This document shows positions 54,698-63,645 of a stretch of 64,000 bases of DNA, one piece after another. Below the pieces are notes generated by a model, which was not told the DNA's origin, ran no database searches, and saw only the letters and a list, made by a program, of their open reading frames with translations. Location of the stretch: assembly GCA_028284415.1 (NCBI GenBank), contig JANQRU010000007.1:496001-560000 (forward strand). The letters are read 5' to 3'. Made by a program: the position numbers and the translations under genes. Position 1 is the first letter of the stretch. Each line of letters opens with the position of its first letter. This stretch comes from Pyrinomonadaceae bacterium. GTDB lineage: Bacteria > Acidobacteriota > Blastocatellia > Pyrinomonadales > Pyrinomonadaceae.

Positions 54698-55151
54698 AAA
54701 AAAATAACCCCCATTTAAACTAATGAAAGTTATCCAAAATGATGCTTTATTATCCCTCCTTGCTCGCCCCTAAATATGCTATCCTAACTAAAACAATAAA
54801 TTGTCTATTACTTTATTCGACAATCTAGTAATTTTGGATTCAAAAACCAATAAATGTGAATAGCTTTTTTAACCCAAAAATAAGTTATCTAAACTATTTC
54901 AAAATAGATATTTGCTCTTGCATTTTCAATCATTACAAATATGTAAATCCCTTTCAAGCTTTTTTTGGAAACAGATAGATTTTTCTATAAATTCCTTGGG
55001 TTTAAAATGTATCTAGAAAGGCAATAAAAATAAAAACTGACGTCTTACAGTAAGTAACAACCGACTTCTAAAAGTCATGAATATTTAATCACATAAAAAA
55101 ATTAACTAAGAGTAACTCTTAACTAAACAATACTAATTTGGAGGAAAAAAG
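54698..55151. other. Large divergent intergenic region, 454 bases
   Basis: This AT-rich region lies between the permease and the orphan gene. It holds TTACA-N4-TGTAA (54933-54946), an inverted repeat TAAGAGT-A-ACTCTTA (55107-55121) and a GGAGG SD (55141-55145) for the gene at 55152. I see no protein or RNA gene. Promoters for both directions should lie here. Confidence 0.4.
55107..55121. promoter_or_regulatory. Inverted repeat TAAGAGT-A-ACTCTTA before the orphan gene
   Basis: The two 7-base arms are perfect complements around one base. It ends 30 bases before the start codon of the 325-residue orphan, a place for an operator. The binding protein is unknown. Confidence 0.35.
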
Positions 55152-56129
55152 ATGGGAAACAAATACTGGGATGGTGATGAACATGCTGTTCTAAAAAAAG
55201 AAGATGTAAGTGCCAGCTGGGGAAGCGGACATCCGCGAAGAATTGATGCCGCAAATAGAGCATTTTGTATTTGGTATCACGGTCAAAAAACTTTATCCGA
55301 AAATGTTACAAGTAAAAGTTGGTCATTGATGTTCAAATCAATGAATGATTGCGGAAGAACCGGCTGGGGATTTGGCGTAAGCGATCTTGAAGAAGCTTTT
55401 GACCATTTAATCAAAAATAACGGTAAATGGACTGACAACAATACTGCCAATTACTACGGTGGTAAAGGAAAAAGTTATAAATGGGGATTAATAAGTGATG
55501 TTCCAGAAGGATGTGCAAATTTTCTAACAGCAGTTGATAATCAATTACCCAAATTAAAAAAAGCTATAACTGAATATCAAAAAAGCTGTCAAGCCCTTCA
55601 AACTATTAAGCTCACTAAATCACCTTCAGACTGGGAAAAAGTTAAAACGCATGTAGATAATATAAAAACCTCGATTGATTATGGAGTTAAGCCACTTACG
55701 TGGATTATGCCGGCAACTATTACTGCACATCTACCAATAAATTCCAACACTCTTCCTAGAATGAATAATATAGAAGATTTAGCAGACGGGATTTACAGCC
55801 GTGCAGGTAAAGCAGTTACTTTTCTGGATACCGTAGGAAAAATCCATGATTGTATGACCATTTACGTGGATGCCACGAAGGCTTTTGACGGAGATAGACG
55901 TGTAGGTGTTGCTTTTGCAGCTCTTTCTTATGCTTTAACATTCGTTCCTGTTTTGGGAGGTTTTTACGGGGCAATTGTTCAAAAAATTCCCGGATTAGTT
56001 ATAGACTGGAAAGATTTTATGGATGATTATCATAGAACCAGACTTCATCCCGAAAGATATCTTAAAGCTCAACCAAGCAGAAAACCCGCATGGAGATGTG
56101 ACATTTGCGGGTCTTCAGGTGGATATTAA
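55152..56129 (+). CDS. Orphan protein, unrecognised family
   Basis: The 325-residue protein has no signal peptide. Residues 1-110 are Trp/Gly/Asp/Asn-rich and soluble (KYWDGDEHAVLKKEDVSASW, DCGRTGWGFG). The middle (about 125-190) is a helical stretch. Residues about 245-290 hold a hydrophobic, helix-forming stretch (VAFAALSYALTFVPVLGGFY) that could insert in or contact a membrane. The end is basic and closes with one C-x2-C pair (CDICGSSGGY), half of a zinc ribbon. GGAGG 6 bases before the ATG gives one of the best SD sites in the window, suggesting high expression. I cannot assign a family or role. Confidence 0.65.
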   Translation: MGNKYWDGDEHAVLKKEDVSASWGSGHPRRIDAANRAFCIWYHGQKTLSENVTSKSWSLMFKSMNDCGRTGWGFGVSDLEEAFDHLIKNNGKWTDNNTANYYGGKGKSYKWGLISDVPEGCANFLTAVDNQLPKLKKAITEYQKSCQALQTIKLTKSPSDWEKVKTHVDNIKTSIDYGVKPLTWIMPATITAHLPINSNTLPRMNNIEDLADGIYSRAGKAVTFLDTVGKIHDCMTIYVDATKAFDGDRRVGVAFAALSYALTFVPVLGGFYGAIVQKIPGLVIDWKDFMDDYHRTRLHPERYLKAQPSRKPAWRCDICGSSGGY

Positions 56130-56137
56130 AACCAAGT

Positions 56138-56833
56138 TTATTTTTCGAGCATCGGCTTTAATTCTTTATAAATGTTCTCCATCATAATTTTGGTGCCTTT
56201 GGCATTCGGATGAATGCCATCGGCTTGATTTAAGTCTTTGTCCAAAGCCACACCTTCCAGCAAAAATGGAACGAATTTTACTTTGTGTTTATTGGCTAGA
56301 TCAGGAAATGCATTTACGTATTCTTTCTGGTATTTTTCGCCCATCGTCGGAGGAGCCAGCATTCCGCAGAACAGAACTTTTACATTTTTGGCTTTTGCTT
56401 TTAGGATAATTTTGTCGAGATTGTTTTTCATTTTTTCAACTGGAACACCTCGCAATAAATCATTAGCTCCTAATTCCAAAATCAATATCTCAACATTTTC
56501 CTGATCCAGAACCCAATCAACACGCTCTAACCCGCCGAGCGAAGTATCCCCTGAAACACCTGCATTTTTTACCTCGTAATTGTAACCTTCTTTCTCAAGT
56601 CTCTGTTGCAATAAATACGGGTAAGACTCTTTTTCACTTAAACCAAAACCAGCCGTTAAGCTATCACCAAAAGCAATAATTTTTGGCTTGTCATTATCTG
56701 TTTCGGGCTTGATAAGCGGCTTATCAATTCTCTCGGGCTTATTCTCTTCAGCGGTGGAAACATCACATGCGGAAAAGAAAATTGCCAAGACTATGAAACT
56801 TAAAACTGCTGTAGAACGAATTATATATTGCAT
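56138..56833 (-). CDS. tesA: GDSL-family arylesterase/lysophospholipase, TesA-like lipoprotein
   Basis: The 231-residue serine hydrolase has block I IIAFGDSLTAGFG near residues 52-64, AGVSGDTSLGG near 93, block III LELGANDLLRGVP near 119 and block V DGIHPNAKG near 207 with the catalytic Asp-His pair. The family cleaves short acyl esters and thioesters. The ATG at 56833 (MQYIIRSTAVL) with a signal and SAC lipobox is preferred over 56911. It diverges from an ABC gene pair, the same arrangement as tesA and ybbA-ybbP in E. coli and many other bacteria. Confidence 0.88.
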   Translation of the reverse strand: MQYIIRSTAVLSFIVLAIFFSACDVSTAEENKPERIDKPLIKPETDNDKPKIIAFGDSLTAGFGLSEKESYPYLLQQRLEKEGYNYEVKNAGVSGDTSLGGLERVDWVLDQENVEILILELGANDLLRGVPVEKMKNNLDKIILKAKAKNVKVLFCGMLAPPTMGEKYQKEYVNAFPDLANKHKVKFVPFLLEGVALDKDLNQADGIHPNAKGTKIMMENIYKELKPMLEK

Positions 56834-56998
56834 AAGATATTTGTAATGTAATACGAATTTTTCTGAAATTTGGATGCAAAATTTACCAACTTGTTTGCGT
56901 GATTTCTGCATTATATGATTGAAAGTAATAGCTTAACTTCAATGGTTTTACAAAATTAAGATCATTGTAAATTAAAATCACGGTTTTAATAAACTTAT

Positions 56999-57670
56999 AT
57001 GATAATTCTTCAAAATGTAACAAAGGTCGTCCGTTCAGGTACGGAAGACTTAATTATTTTAGACGATGTTTCACTTGAAATTCCAAGCGGACAATTCGTT
57101 TCTATCACAGGGGCTTCGGGAAGCGGTAAATCAACTCTCCTAGGATTAATAGCAGGACTCGATGCTCCAACTTCCGGCGAAATAATAATTGACGATGAAA
57201 ATATAACTTCGATGAGCGAAGATGATCTAGCCGAAACCCGCAGTAAGAAAATCGGTTTTATCTTTCAATCTTTTCATCTTATTCCATCTTTGACAGCATT
57301 TGAAAATATTCTAATTCCGATGGAAATTTTGGGGCAAAAGGAGGCAAAAGCACGTGCGAGCAGTTTACTTGGAGATGTTGAACTAACAAATCGTGGTCAT
57401 CACTATCCTTCTGAGCTTTCGGGCGGTGAACAACAAAGAATAGCAATCGCTAGAGCCTTTTCTAACCGTCCGAAAATTCTCTTAGCGGATGAACCGACCG
57501 GAAATCTTGATTCAAAGAACGGGAATCATATTTTCGATTTAATGACTAATTTGCATGACAAAAGCGATGTGACACTCGTTCTCGTAACTCACGATCAAAG
57601 TCTGGCAGATCGTGCCGAAAGACAAATAGTTTTAAAGGATGGAAGAGTTATTTCCGATAACGCAATGTAA
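56999..57670 (+). CDS. ybbA: ABC transporter ATPase, YbbA-like
   Basis: The 223-residue ATPase has Walker A SITGASGSGKSTLLGL near residues 34-49, a Q-loop in IFQSFHLIPSL near 88, the signature ELSGGEQQRIAIARAFS near 139 and Walker B ILLADEPTGNLDS near 160. It belongs to the LolD/MacB/YbbA group. It is followed by a large permease after 6 bases and diverges from tesA, matching the YbbA-YbbP set. Its transport substrate is not firmly established in any organism. Confidence 0.92.
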   Translation: MIILQNVTKVVRSGTEDLIILDDVSLEIPSGQFVSITGASGSGKSTLLGLIAGLDAPTSGEIIIDDENITSMSEDDLAETRSKKIGFIFQSFHLIPSLTAFENILIPMEILGQKEAKARASSLLGDVELTNRGHHYPSELSGGEQQRIAIARAFSNRPKILLADEPTGNLDSKNGNHIFDLMTNLHDKSDVTLVLVTHDQSLADRAERQIVLKDGRVISDNAM

Positions 57671-57676
57671 TTAACT

Positions 57677-60202
57677 ATGAATTTTATTTTTAATTTAACC
57701 AAAAGAGAGATTCGTTCTTCGTGGAAACGGCTTTTATTTTTCTTTCTATGTATAGCAATCGGCGTGGGTTCTGTTGTTGCGTTGCGTTCGCTCATACAAA
57801 ATCTGAGCCAAGCAGTGGGTGGAGATGCCCGTGAATTACTGACAGCTGATCTTGTCATCCGCTCAACCAATGATTTTTCACCAAGTGACCTTACAAAAAT
57901 AGAAAAAGTAATCAGCAATTCAAGTATTGTCGAAGCCAGAAATGAAACGATTGATGTATCAGCAATGGCAAGACCCAGCAAAGAGGGTAATGACAACGTT
58001 GAGTTTGTATCATTACGAGGAATCGAACCTCCATTTCCATTGGTCGGAAACTTCAACACATCGGATGGCAAAAAATTCGACTTTAAACTTTTGGAAAATA
58101 GAGGTGCGGTTGTTTCCGTAATTTTGCTTGAAGAATTAAATGTAAAAATCGGAGATAAAATTCGCATAGGTGAAGCTGAATTTACAATAAACGCAACCTT
58201 CGATGAAGAACCTGGCGGAACCGGGGCTTTTAGGCTAGGACCGAGAATTTTTGTTGAGAAGAAAGCGTTTGATGAAGCTAACATCTCCCAAAATCGTAGT
58301 CGCATTAATCGGCGAATTTTATATCGAACATCAGAAAATCCTACGCCTCTGGTAAATCAACTTCGTGAAGAATTAAAAGGCTCAACTTTGAGAGTTCAGT
58401 CTTACAGAGAAACTCAGGAAAGACTTGGACAACAATTTGAACGGACAGAAAATTATTTATCTTTGACAGGTTTATTGATCTTGGTTTTAGGCGGTGTCGG
58501 AGTTTGGAATGTGGCAAGGGTTTTTGTTGAACAAAAGCGAAAATCCGTTGCCGTTCTAAAATGCTTAGGAGCAAGTGGTAATCGCATAATTTCCGTTTAT
58601 CTTTTACAAATTTTGACGCTTGGCTTTGTTGGAAGTTTATTTGGTGTTTTACTTGCTCAAATTGGTCTTTGGTATGCACAATGGAATTTTAACGACGCTT
58701 TGCCGAAAGCGATGAGTTACTCTGTGCAATTTTCAACGGCTTTCCAAGGATTGATTTTGGGAATTCTGATTTCCCTCTTATTTTCCGCACTTCCGCTTTT
58801 ACAGGTCAGAAATATAAAACCCAATCTGCTTTTGCGTGATGAAAATAATTTAAATTTGAGGAAGCTTGATTGGACTAAGTGGATTTTCGGAGTTTTATGT
58901 TTAGCCGGCTTACTTGGTTTAGCAGTCTGGCAAGCAGGCTCCGTAACGGTCGGTATATTCTTTCTTGTCGGACTTGGTTTAACTTCTTTAGTCTTGTATT
59001 TCTCTGCCGTTGTACTGACATGGATTCTGAAAAGATTTCGAAAGCTAGGTTCTTTTTCCATCTCACAAGCGATCAATTCTTTGTATCGCCCCGGTAATCA
59101 AACGCGAATAATCCTCTTAGCCGTGGGGCTTGGTGCATTTGTGGTTTTGGCAGTTCAATCCTTGCAATCTAACCTTGTACGTGAATTTGATTTTACGAGA
59201 AATGAAAGATTACCAAGTATGTTTTTCATAGACGTGCAAAAAAGTCAGGTAGAAGGATTTTCAAAACTAATAGAAGGTAAAACAGGTGAAAAAGCGGAAA
59301 TTATTCCAACGGTTCGTGCAAGAATTGCCTATGTAAATGGCAAACCGATTGACTATCAAAACCAACGGGTACGTGAGCAACAAGGACAAATTGGACGTGA
59401 ATTTGCGGTAACATACCGTTCGGACTTGGACGATAATGAAGAAGTTATTGCAGGCGAATGGTGGGAAGGAGAAAACACAGAAGTTTTGCAAGTTTCAGTT
59501 CTTGACACGATGGCTAGCCGTCTGAACGTTGGGCTTGGTGATTCAATTACGTTTGATATTTCCGGTAGAAATGTAACTGCTCAAGTTGTAAATATTAGAA
59601 AAATTGACGCCCGTAATTCCAGAACTCTCTTTATGTTTGTTTTCCGCCCGGGAATTTTAGAAACGGCTCCACAGAGTTTTGCAGCTAACCTGCTTAAGCG
59701 AATTCCAGCGACAGAAAGACAGAGACTTCAAAGAGATATTATTGACCGCTTTCCAAACGTCCAAATCATAGACGTGGCTGAAATAATCAAGGTTGTGCAA
59801 AACCTTGTGGAAAACTTTGTTTTAGCTATTTCTTTTGTCGGAAGTTTTGTTATTTTGAGTGGGATATTAATTCTTATCGGCTCAGTCGCCCTTACAAAAT
59901 CCCAGAGAATTTATGAAAATGCTATCTTAAAAACGCTTGGTGCAAAACGCGGAACTTTAACAGCCATTCTGTTTGCCGAATACGGAATTCTGGGTGTTAT
60001 GGCTGGAATAATCGGAGCAGGTTTTGCAACCGCCCTTTCATTTGCTGTTTCAAGATATGTATTGGAAATCGAATGGGAATTTAACTTAACCCTAACTCTT
60101 TTAGGCGTTTTAATAACGGCAGCTCTTGTGATGATCGTCGGAGCAATCGCAAGTTTTGATGTTTTGTTTAGAAAGCCGCTTGCAACATTACGTTCACAAT
60201 AA
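57677..60202 (+). CDS. ybbP: Large FtsX-type ABC permease, YbbP-like
   Basis: The 841-residue permease has two FtsX repeats. A first transmembrane helix (LFFFLCIAIGVGSVVALRS near residues 18-36) is followed by a periplasmic domain, helices near 258-282, 305-335, 353-375, 402-425 and 430-452, then a second half with helices near 475-495, 712-735, 765-790 and 800-825. The coupling motif VEQKRKSVAVLKCLGASGN near 289 and its second copy TKSQRIYENAILKTLGAKRG near 740 fit the family. It joins the YbbA-type ATPase encoded 6 bases upstream. A perfect terminator follows. Confidence 0.92.
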   Translation: MNFIFNLTKREIRSSWKRLLFFFLCIAIGVGSVVALRSLIQNLSQAVGGDARELLTADLVIRSTNDFSPSDLTKIEKVISNSSIVEARNETIDVSAMARPSKEGNDNVEFVSLRGIEPPFPLVGNFNTSDGKKFDFKLLENRGAVVSVILLEELNVKIGDKIRIGEAEFTINATFDEEPGGTGAFRLGPRIFVEKKAFDEANISQNRSRINRRILYRTSENPTPLVNQLREELKGSTLRVQSYRETQERLGQQFERTENYLSLTGLLILVLGGVGVWNVARVFVEQKRKSVAVLKCLGASGNRIISVYLLQILTLGFVGSLFGVLLAQIGLWYAQWNFNDALPKAMSYSVQFSTAFQGLILGILISLLFSALPLLQVRNIKPNLLLRDENNLNLRKLDWTKWIFGVLCLAGLLGLAVWQAGSVTVGIFFLVGLGLTSLVLYFSAVVLTWILKRFRKLGSFSISQAINSLYRPGNQTRIILLAVGLGAFVVLAVQSLQSNLVREFDFTRNERLPSMFFIDVQKSQVEGFSKLIEGKTGEKAEIIPTVRARIAYVNGKPIDYQNQRVREQQGQIGREFAVTYRSDLDDNEEVIAGEWWEGENTEVLQVSVLDTMASRLNVGLGDSITFDISGRNVTAQVVNIRKIDARNSRTLFMFVFRPGILETAPQSFAANLLKRIPATERQRLQRDIIDRFPNVQIIDVAEIIKVVQNLVENFVLAISFVGSFVILSGILILIGSVALTKSQRIYENAILKTLGAKRGTLTAILFAEYGILGVMAGIIGAGFATALSFAVSRYVLEIEWEFNLTLTLLGVLITAALVMIVGAIASFDVLFRKPLATLRSQ

Positions 60203-60234
60203 AAAAAGAGCTGTTAAAAACTAACAGCTCTTTT
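60201..60234. terminator. Bidirectional terminator, perfect 13-base stem
   Basis: AAAAGAGCTGTTA (60204-60216) pairs exactly with TAACAGCTCTTTT (60222-60234). The A- and T-runs suit both the permease gene and the left-going gene at 60256. Confidence 0.9.
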
Positions 60235-60255
60235 CAAAATCCTAATCTTATTACT

Positions 60256-61641
60256 TTACACAAACATTTCGTGTGCCTCTTTTTGCAGAGGGGCAAATGG
60301 ATGATTTGATAAAACCGCACGCATATTTACTTGTCCTAAGAGTGTTTCCAAATATGCTCCAAAACGATGCAAAATTGGTACGAGGTCTTTATTTTCTTTT
60401 GTAATGAGAACCTCTTGAATAAATCTATCAACCGTTTCCATATCTTTGTAGAATAAATAATAAAGATTTTGGTCACGGAAAGTTACCAATTTATCGTGAA
60501 GGCTTTCCAGAGAGTATTTTTCAGGACTTTGCTCTGCGTCTTTTACCGATTGCAACATATTCCACATATTTTCGCGCAGCTCTAAGGATTGTTCCTCTTT
60601 GGTTTGTAAGTTCGGGAATATGTCAGTTGCTTCAACTGAATGATCAAGCAGCTGTGCAAAATTAACCAGAGTTAATTGCAAACTATCATTTAATAATGAG
60701 TAGGCAGTTTCTATTTTTGCGTAAATAAGTGGAGTTGGGCGTACTTCCGCTAATCCTTTTAGTTCTTGGTTATAAACTTTGCGGAGTTCGATTGACGCTG
60801 TATAAGCCGCTCCATCCAATGAACCAAACAGAGCGTTCTCTTCATCTTGAAAACGCAACAGACGATTATTGATATAACTCATCATCTCCTGCATTTGCTC
60901 ATTTACACGTGCAAAAAGAAGCAGTGTTGTTTTTAGAGGCTCATCATTTTTAAGCATTTTTCCAACAACACTAAGCCACTTCAAAATCTTGGCAAAATAT
61001 GGCAAAACAAGCTTAAGATCAGCGACTAACTCTGATGGTACTCCATCTTTTTCTAATAACTCTTTTAATGCTTTAGGTAAGTAATTTTCGCCTTCTTGCT
61101 CAGCGAATTTGATTAATTTATCAAGTGCATCAACGCTCTTGAGGTGATCTGCCAATGAATTACTCCACGCCCGCCACTCATTAAAATTCAATGGTGCTGC
61201 ACGCAACAAGCCTTCACTTAAAAGAACTGATTCTTTAAGTGCGTGAGCCAATTCTAAAATCTCATCAAAACTAAACTTTGAAGTGTTTTTATTTAATTCT
61301 AAATTATCCAGAATTTCTATCTCATCATCTTCTGTAGCTTCACCGTTTTCGCTTTTTATGCACTTTGCTAAATCGAGTGTTAACTTTGAACACATCAGCA
61401 AGACAGAATGTGTAAGACGAAACTCTTTTGACCAATCTGATGAAGTAGGATTTTCTTCAGCCAGAGTGCTACTGCGAAGGTTTAAGAAACTTTCCAATCC
61501 GGAAAGCCACAATCCTAACTTAAAGGTTAATTCATCTAAATCAACTGTATTCTCGACAGACACAGACTCTTCCGCTATCACATTAGTTGGCGGAAAATTA
61601 TTTTGGTTAATGTTCTGTGTCGAGCTTTCGACTGTATTCAA
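60256..61641 (-). CDS. Large alpha-helical protein of unknown function
   Basis: The 461-residue protein is acidic, has no signal peptide or membrane helix, and is almost wholly predicted alpha-helical, with regular Leu spacing (such as LADLKLVLPYFAKILKWLS near residue 217). The N-terminal 35 residues are low-complexity (Asn/Thr/Val/Glu), suggesting a flexible tail. I see no catalytic motif and recognise no family. It is left-going and single, and shares its terminator with ybbP. A structural or scaffold role is possible. Confidence 0.65.
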   Translation of the reverse strand: MNTVESSTQNINQNNFPPTNVIAEESVSVENTVDLDELTFKLGLWLSGLESFLNLRSSTLAEENPTSSDWSKEFRLTHSVLLMCSKLTLDLAKCIKSENGEATEDDEIEILDNLELNKNTSKFSFDEILELAHALKESVLLSEGLLRAAPLNFNEWRAWSNSLADHLKSVDALDKLIKFAEQEGENYLPKALKELLEKDGVPSELVADLKLVLPYFAKILKWLSVVGKMLKNDEPLKTTLLLFARVNEQMQEMMSYINNRLLRFQDEENALFGSLDGAAYTASIELRKVYNQELKGLAEVRPTPLIYAKIETAYSLLNDSLQLTLVNFAQLLDHSVEATDIFPNLQTKEEQSLELRENMWNMLQSVKDAEQSPEKYSLESLHDKLVTFRDQNLYYLFYKDMETVDRFIQEVLITKENKDLVPILHRFGAYLETLLGQVNMRAVLSNHPFAPLQKEAHEMFV

Positions 61642-61845
61642 GGTATGAAGTCCTCACAAAAAGAATTTTTGTGTGCTATTTTATTTAGAATCAAGGTATG
61701 AGCGAAAAAAACCCGCTATTTAATTTATACATTTAATAAGCCTTAATTTCAACAAAATTTAAAGTTTTTTAACAAAATTTGGTCTTTTTACCCACTTTAT
61801 TAAAATATCCCTCAAATTAATGCAAAATTTTATTATTAAAATTCT

Positions 61846-62448
61846 ATGAATAAGATTGTAATTGCTACGAAAAATAAAGGAAAAATTAGAGAGCTAAAGT
61901 CACTTTTTGAAAATACATCCATAAAAATAAGAGGACTGGATGAATTTGAAAATATAAAAGAGGTTGAAGAGACCGGTCAGACCTTTGCTGAAAATGCAAA
62001 ACTAAAGGCAGAAGGATATGCCAAACAATCAAACAGTTGGGCTTTAGCAGATGATTCGGGCTTGGAAATTGAAGCACTTAATAATGAACCCGGAGTTTAT
62101 TCGGCTAGATACGCAGGTGAGGACTCAAGCGATACAGAAAATTTGAATAAAGTCTTAAGTAAACTTGATAAAGCTTCGAAAAAAAGCCGTAAAGCAAGAT
62201 TTGTGTGTGTTATGGCTGTCTCAAATGAGCAAGGCAAAACACAGTTTATTGCTGAGGGAATTTGTAGCGGAAGAATCGTAGAAAAACCCGCTGGTTACAA
62301 TGGTTTTGGTTACGATCCAATCTTCATACCAGATAATTTTGATCAAACTTTTGGGCAACTTTCAGAAGATATAAAACAAAAAATAAGTCATCGTGCTAAA
62401 GCATTAGAAAAAATTCTTCAATTTTTCAATGAAAATGTCGTTTCGTAA
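61846..62448 (+). CDS. rdgB: XTP/dITP diphosphatase RdgB (HAM1 family)
   Basis: The 200-residue enzyme removes pyrophosphate from non-canonical purine nucleotides such as dITP and XTP. It carries IATKNKGKIRELKSLF near residues 4-19, WALADDSGLEIEALNNEPGV near 65, SARYAGEDSSDTENLNKVL near 86 and GFGYDPIFIPD near 148. No SD is visible. It precedes the tRNA-Pro gene by 73 bases. Confidence 0.95.
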   Translation: MNKIVIATKNKGKIRELKSLFENTSIKIRGLDEFENIKEVEETGQTFAENAKLKAEGYAKQSNSWALADDSGLEIEALNNEPGVYSARYAGEDSSDTENLNKVLSKLDKASKKSRKARFVCVMAVSNEQGKTQFIAEGICSGRIVEKPAGYNGFGYDPIFIPDNFDQTFGQLSEDIKQKISHRAKALEKILQFFNENVVS

Positions 62449-62521
62449 CTTGACCAATGTCTTTTTCGCTAGTAGAATTCGGCACTTGATGTTGTTTCTT
62501 GAATGAAACGGCAATAAGACA

Positions 62522-62595
62522 CGGGGCGTAGCACAGCCTGGTAGTGCGCACGGTTTGGGACCGTGAGGTCGCAAGTTCGAATCTTGCCGCCCCGA
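62522..62595 (+). tRNA. tRNA-Pro (anticodon TGG)
   Basis: The acceptor arms CGGGGCG (62522-62528) and CGCCCCG (62588-62594) pair exactly, with discriminator A at 62595. The anticodon arm CACGG-TTTGGGA-CCGTG gives anticodon TGG. The T-arm GCAAGTTCGAATCTTGC contains the usual TTCGAAT loop. The CCA end is not encoded. Total length is 74 bases. Confidence 0.95.
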
Positions 62596-62702
62596 TCAAT
62601 CTATTTTACTGGATTGATTTGTTCTTCCCCCATTTTTACAGTTTGCAATAAGCAAATAAGTAATGTTACATAAGATTTAAAAATTTTTCACAGAACACAA
62701 CT

Positions 62703-62725
62703 GGAGGTTAAAACTAAACAATATG
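62703..62725 (+). promoter_or_regulatory. Distant Shine-Dalgarno site for the HU gene
   Basis: GGAGG at 62703-62707 lies 15 bases before the only plausible ATG (62723-62725), far longer than the usual 5-9. Folding of the spacer or a different reading of the start could explain it. Confidence 0.5.
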
Positions 62726-63019
62726 GCTGGAAAGCGTATGACACAAACAGAAATTGTCGGACACATGGCTGACAAAACAGGCTTAACAAAAGCTCAATCA
62801 AAAGAATTTTTTAATACATTATCAGAACTTGCTACTAAAGAAGTTAAAAAGAATGGCGAATTCACAATTCCTGGATTTGGAAAGTTGGTAAAAGCTAGAC
62901 GCAAAGCACGCGAAGGTCGCAACCCTGCTACTGGTGAACCAATCAAAATTCCTGCTAAAACAACCGTTAAATTCCGTGTTGGAAAAGCAATGAAAGACGC
63001 TGTTGCTGGCAGTAAGTAA
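62723..63019 (+). CDS. HU-family DNA-binding protein
   Basis: The 98-residue nucleoid protein has the HU/IHF layout. There is an N-terminal helical dimer part (QTEIVGHMADKTGLTKAQSK near residues 8-27), FTIPGFGKLVKARRKAREGR near 47-66 and the DNA-binding arm RNPATGEPIKIPAKTTVKF near 66-84. It bends and compacts DNA as a dimer. A terminator follows 22 bases after the stop. Confidence 0.93.
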   Translation: MAGKRMTQTEIVGHMADKTGLTKAQSKEFFNTLSELATKEVKKNGEFTIPGFGKLVKARRKAREGRNPATGEPIKIPAKTTVKFRVGKAMKDAVAGSK

Positions 63020-63041
63020 TCAAATTTAACAATTTTGGACT

Positions 63042-63075
63042 GACCGATGGATTGCAAAATTCATCGGTCTTTTTG
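63042..63075 (+). terminator. Terminator of the HU gene
   Basis: GACCGATG (63042-63049) pairs with CATCGGTC (63062-63069), followed by TTTTT (63070-63074). Confidence 0.85.
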
Positions 63076-63123
63076 TGTAAACTTTGTATTAACAAACCTT
63101 TACAAAACACTAAAAAAAAATTA

Positions 63124-63152
63124 GTGACAAACGGTTTTTAATTTGATAGAAT
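63124..63152 (+). promoter_or_regulatory. Sigma-70-like promoter for the gene at 63371
   Basis: GTGACA (63124-63129) and TAGAAT (63147-63152) are separated by exactly 17 bases, each one base off the consensus. Transcription would start near 63159, leaving a leader of about 210 bases. Confidence 0.6.
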
Positions 63153-63370
63153 CTTTCTTTCTGAAAGTTAATGAATTGCCGCCTTGAGCTTTCTGGCATA
63201 CATTTTGAAAGATTTTTCATCTGATATTTAGACTAGAAAGTGATTTTTACTAACTAGGTAATTTAATTAGCTTTTAGTTTTGTTGGAGATTGTGAAAAAA
63301 GTCGCAAAGTATCCAACCACCCATGAACAGAGGGGTTTTCATATAACAATTAGGAAGGAGAATAGAACAA

Positions 63371-63622
63371 GTGGCAGCAGCAGCTAAACCAATGACATTG
63401 CAAGATAGAATTTTGCAAATAGACCATATACAAGCTCGTCGTTTTTCGAAATTAGAAGGCGACGCTTTGGAAATTGCTTCAGAAGGTATCATCAGACATC
63501 TGAGAGCGTGTGCTCGAATGGATGTAAATCCAGACGCATCAGCGGTCAGAGAAATTATAGATGATGCTCTTAATGGCAGAAGAGTATTTGCTGAAGTATC
63601 AAACGATCTTCTTGCTGCATAA
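63371..63622 (+). CDS. Small protein of unknown function with GTG start
   Basis: The 83-residue protein begins at a GTG with AAGGAG at 63355-63360, a 10-base spacer. It is helical and charged (MAAAAKPMTLQDRILQIDHI, LEGDALEIASEGIIRHLRAC), with a VREIIDDALNGRRVFAE helix near residues 58-74. It has no signal or membrane segment. I recognise no family. The strong promoter, long leader and terminator suggest a stable, expressed gene. Confidence 0.7.
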   Translation: MAAAAKPMTLQDRILQIDHIQARRFSKLEGDALEIASEGIIRHLRACARMDVNPDASAVREIIDDALNGRRVFAEVSNDLLAA

Positions 63623-63645
63623 GCAATCATTATATGTACTAATGA

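Larger units (their letters stand above)
63020..63370 (+). other. Intergenic region with terminator, promoter and long leader, 351 bases
   Basis: It holds the HU terminator (63042-63075), a promoter-like pair (63124-63152) and about 210 bases of possible untranslated leader before a GTG start at 63371. Two tiny frames exist (an ATG near 63170 and one near 63333), too short to support as genes. Confidence 0.5.

Noticed and set aside
55152..56129. Toxin or injection-system effector
   Set aside because: No immunity, sheath, baseplate or secretion genes lie near it and no motif identifies it. It is left as an orphan.
63170..63350. Leader peptides in the 83-residue gene leader
   Set aside because: Two tiny frames exist but lack SD sites or any supporting pattern.
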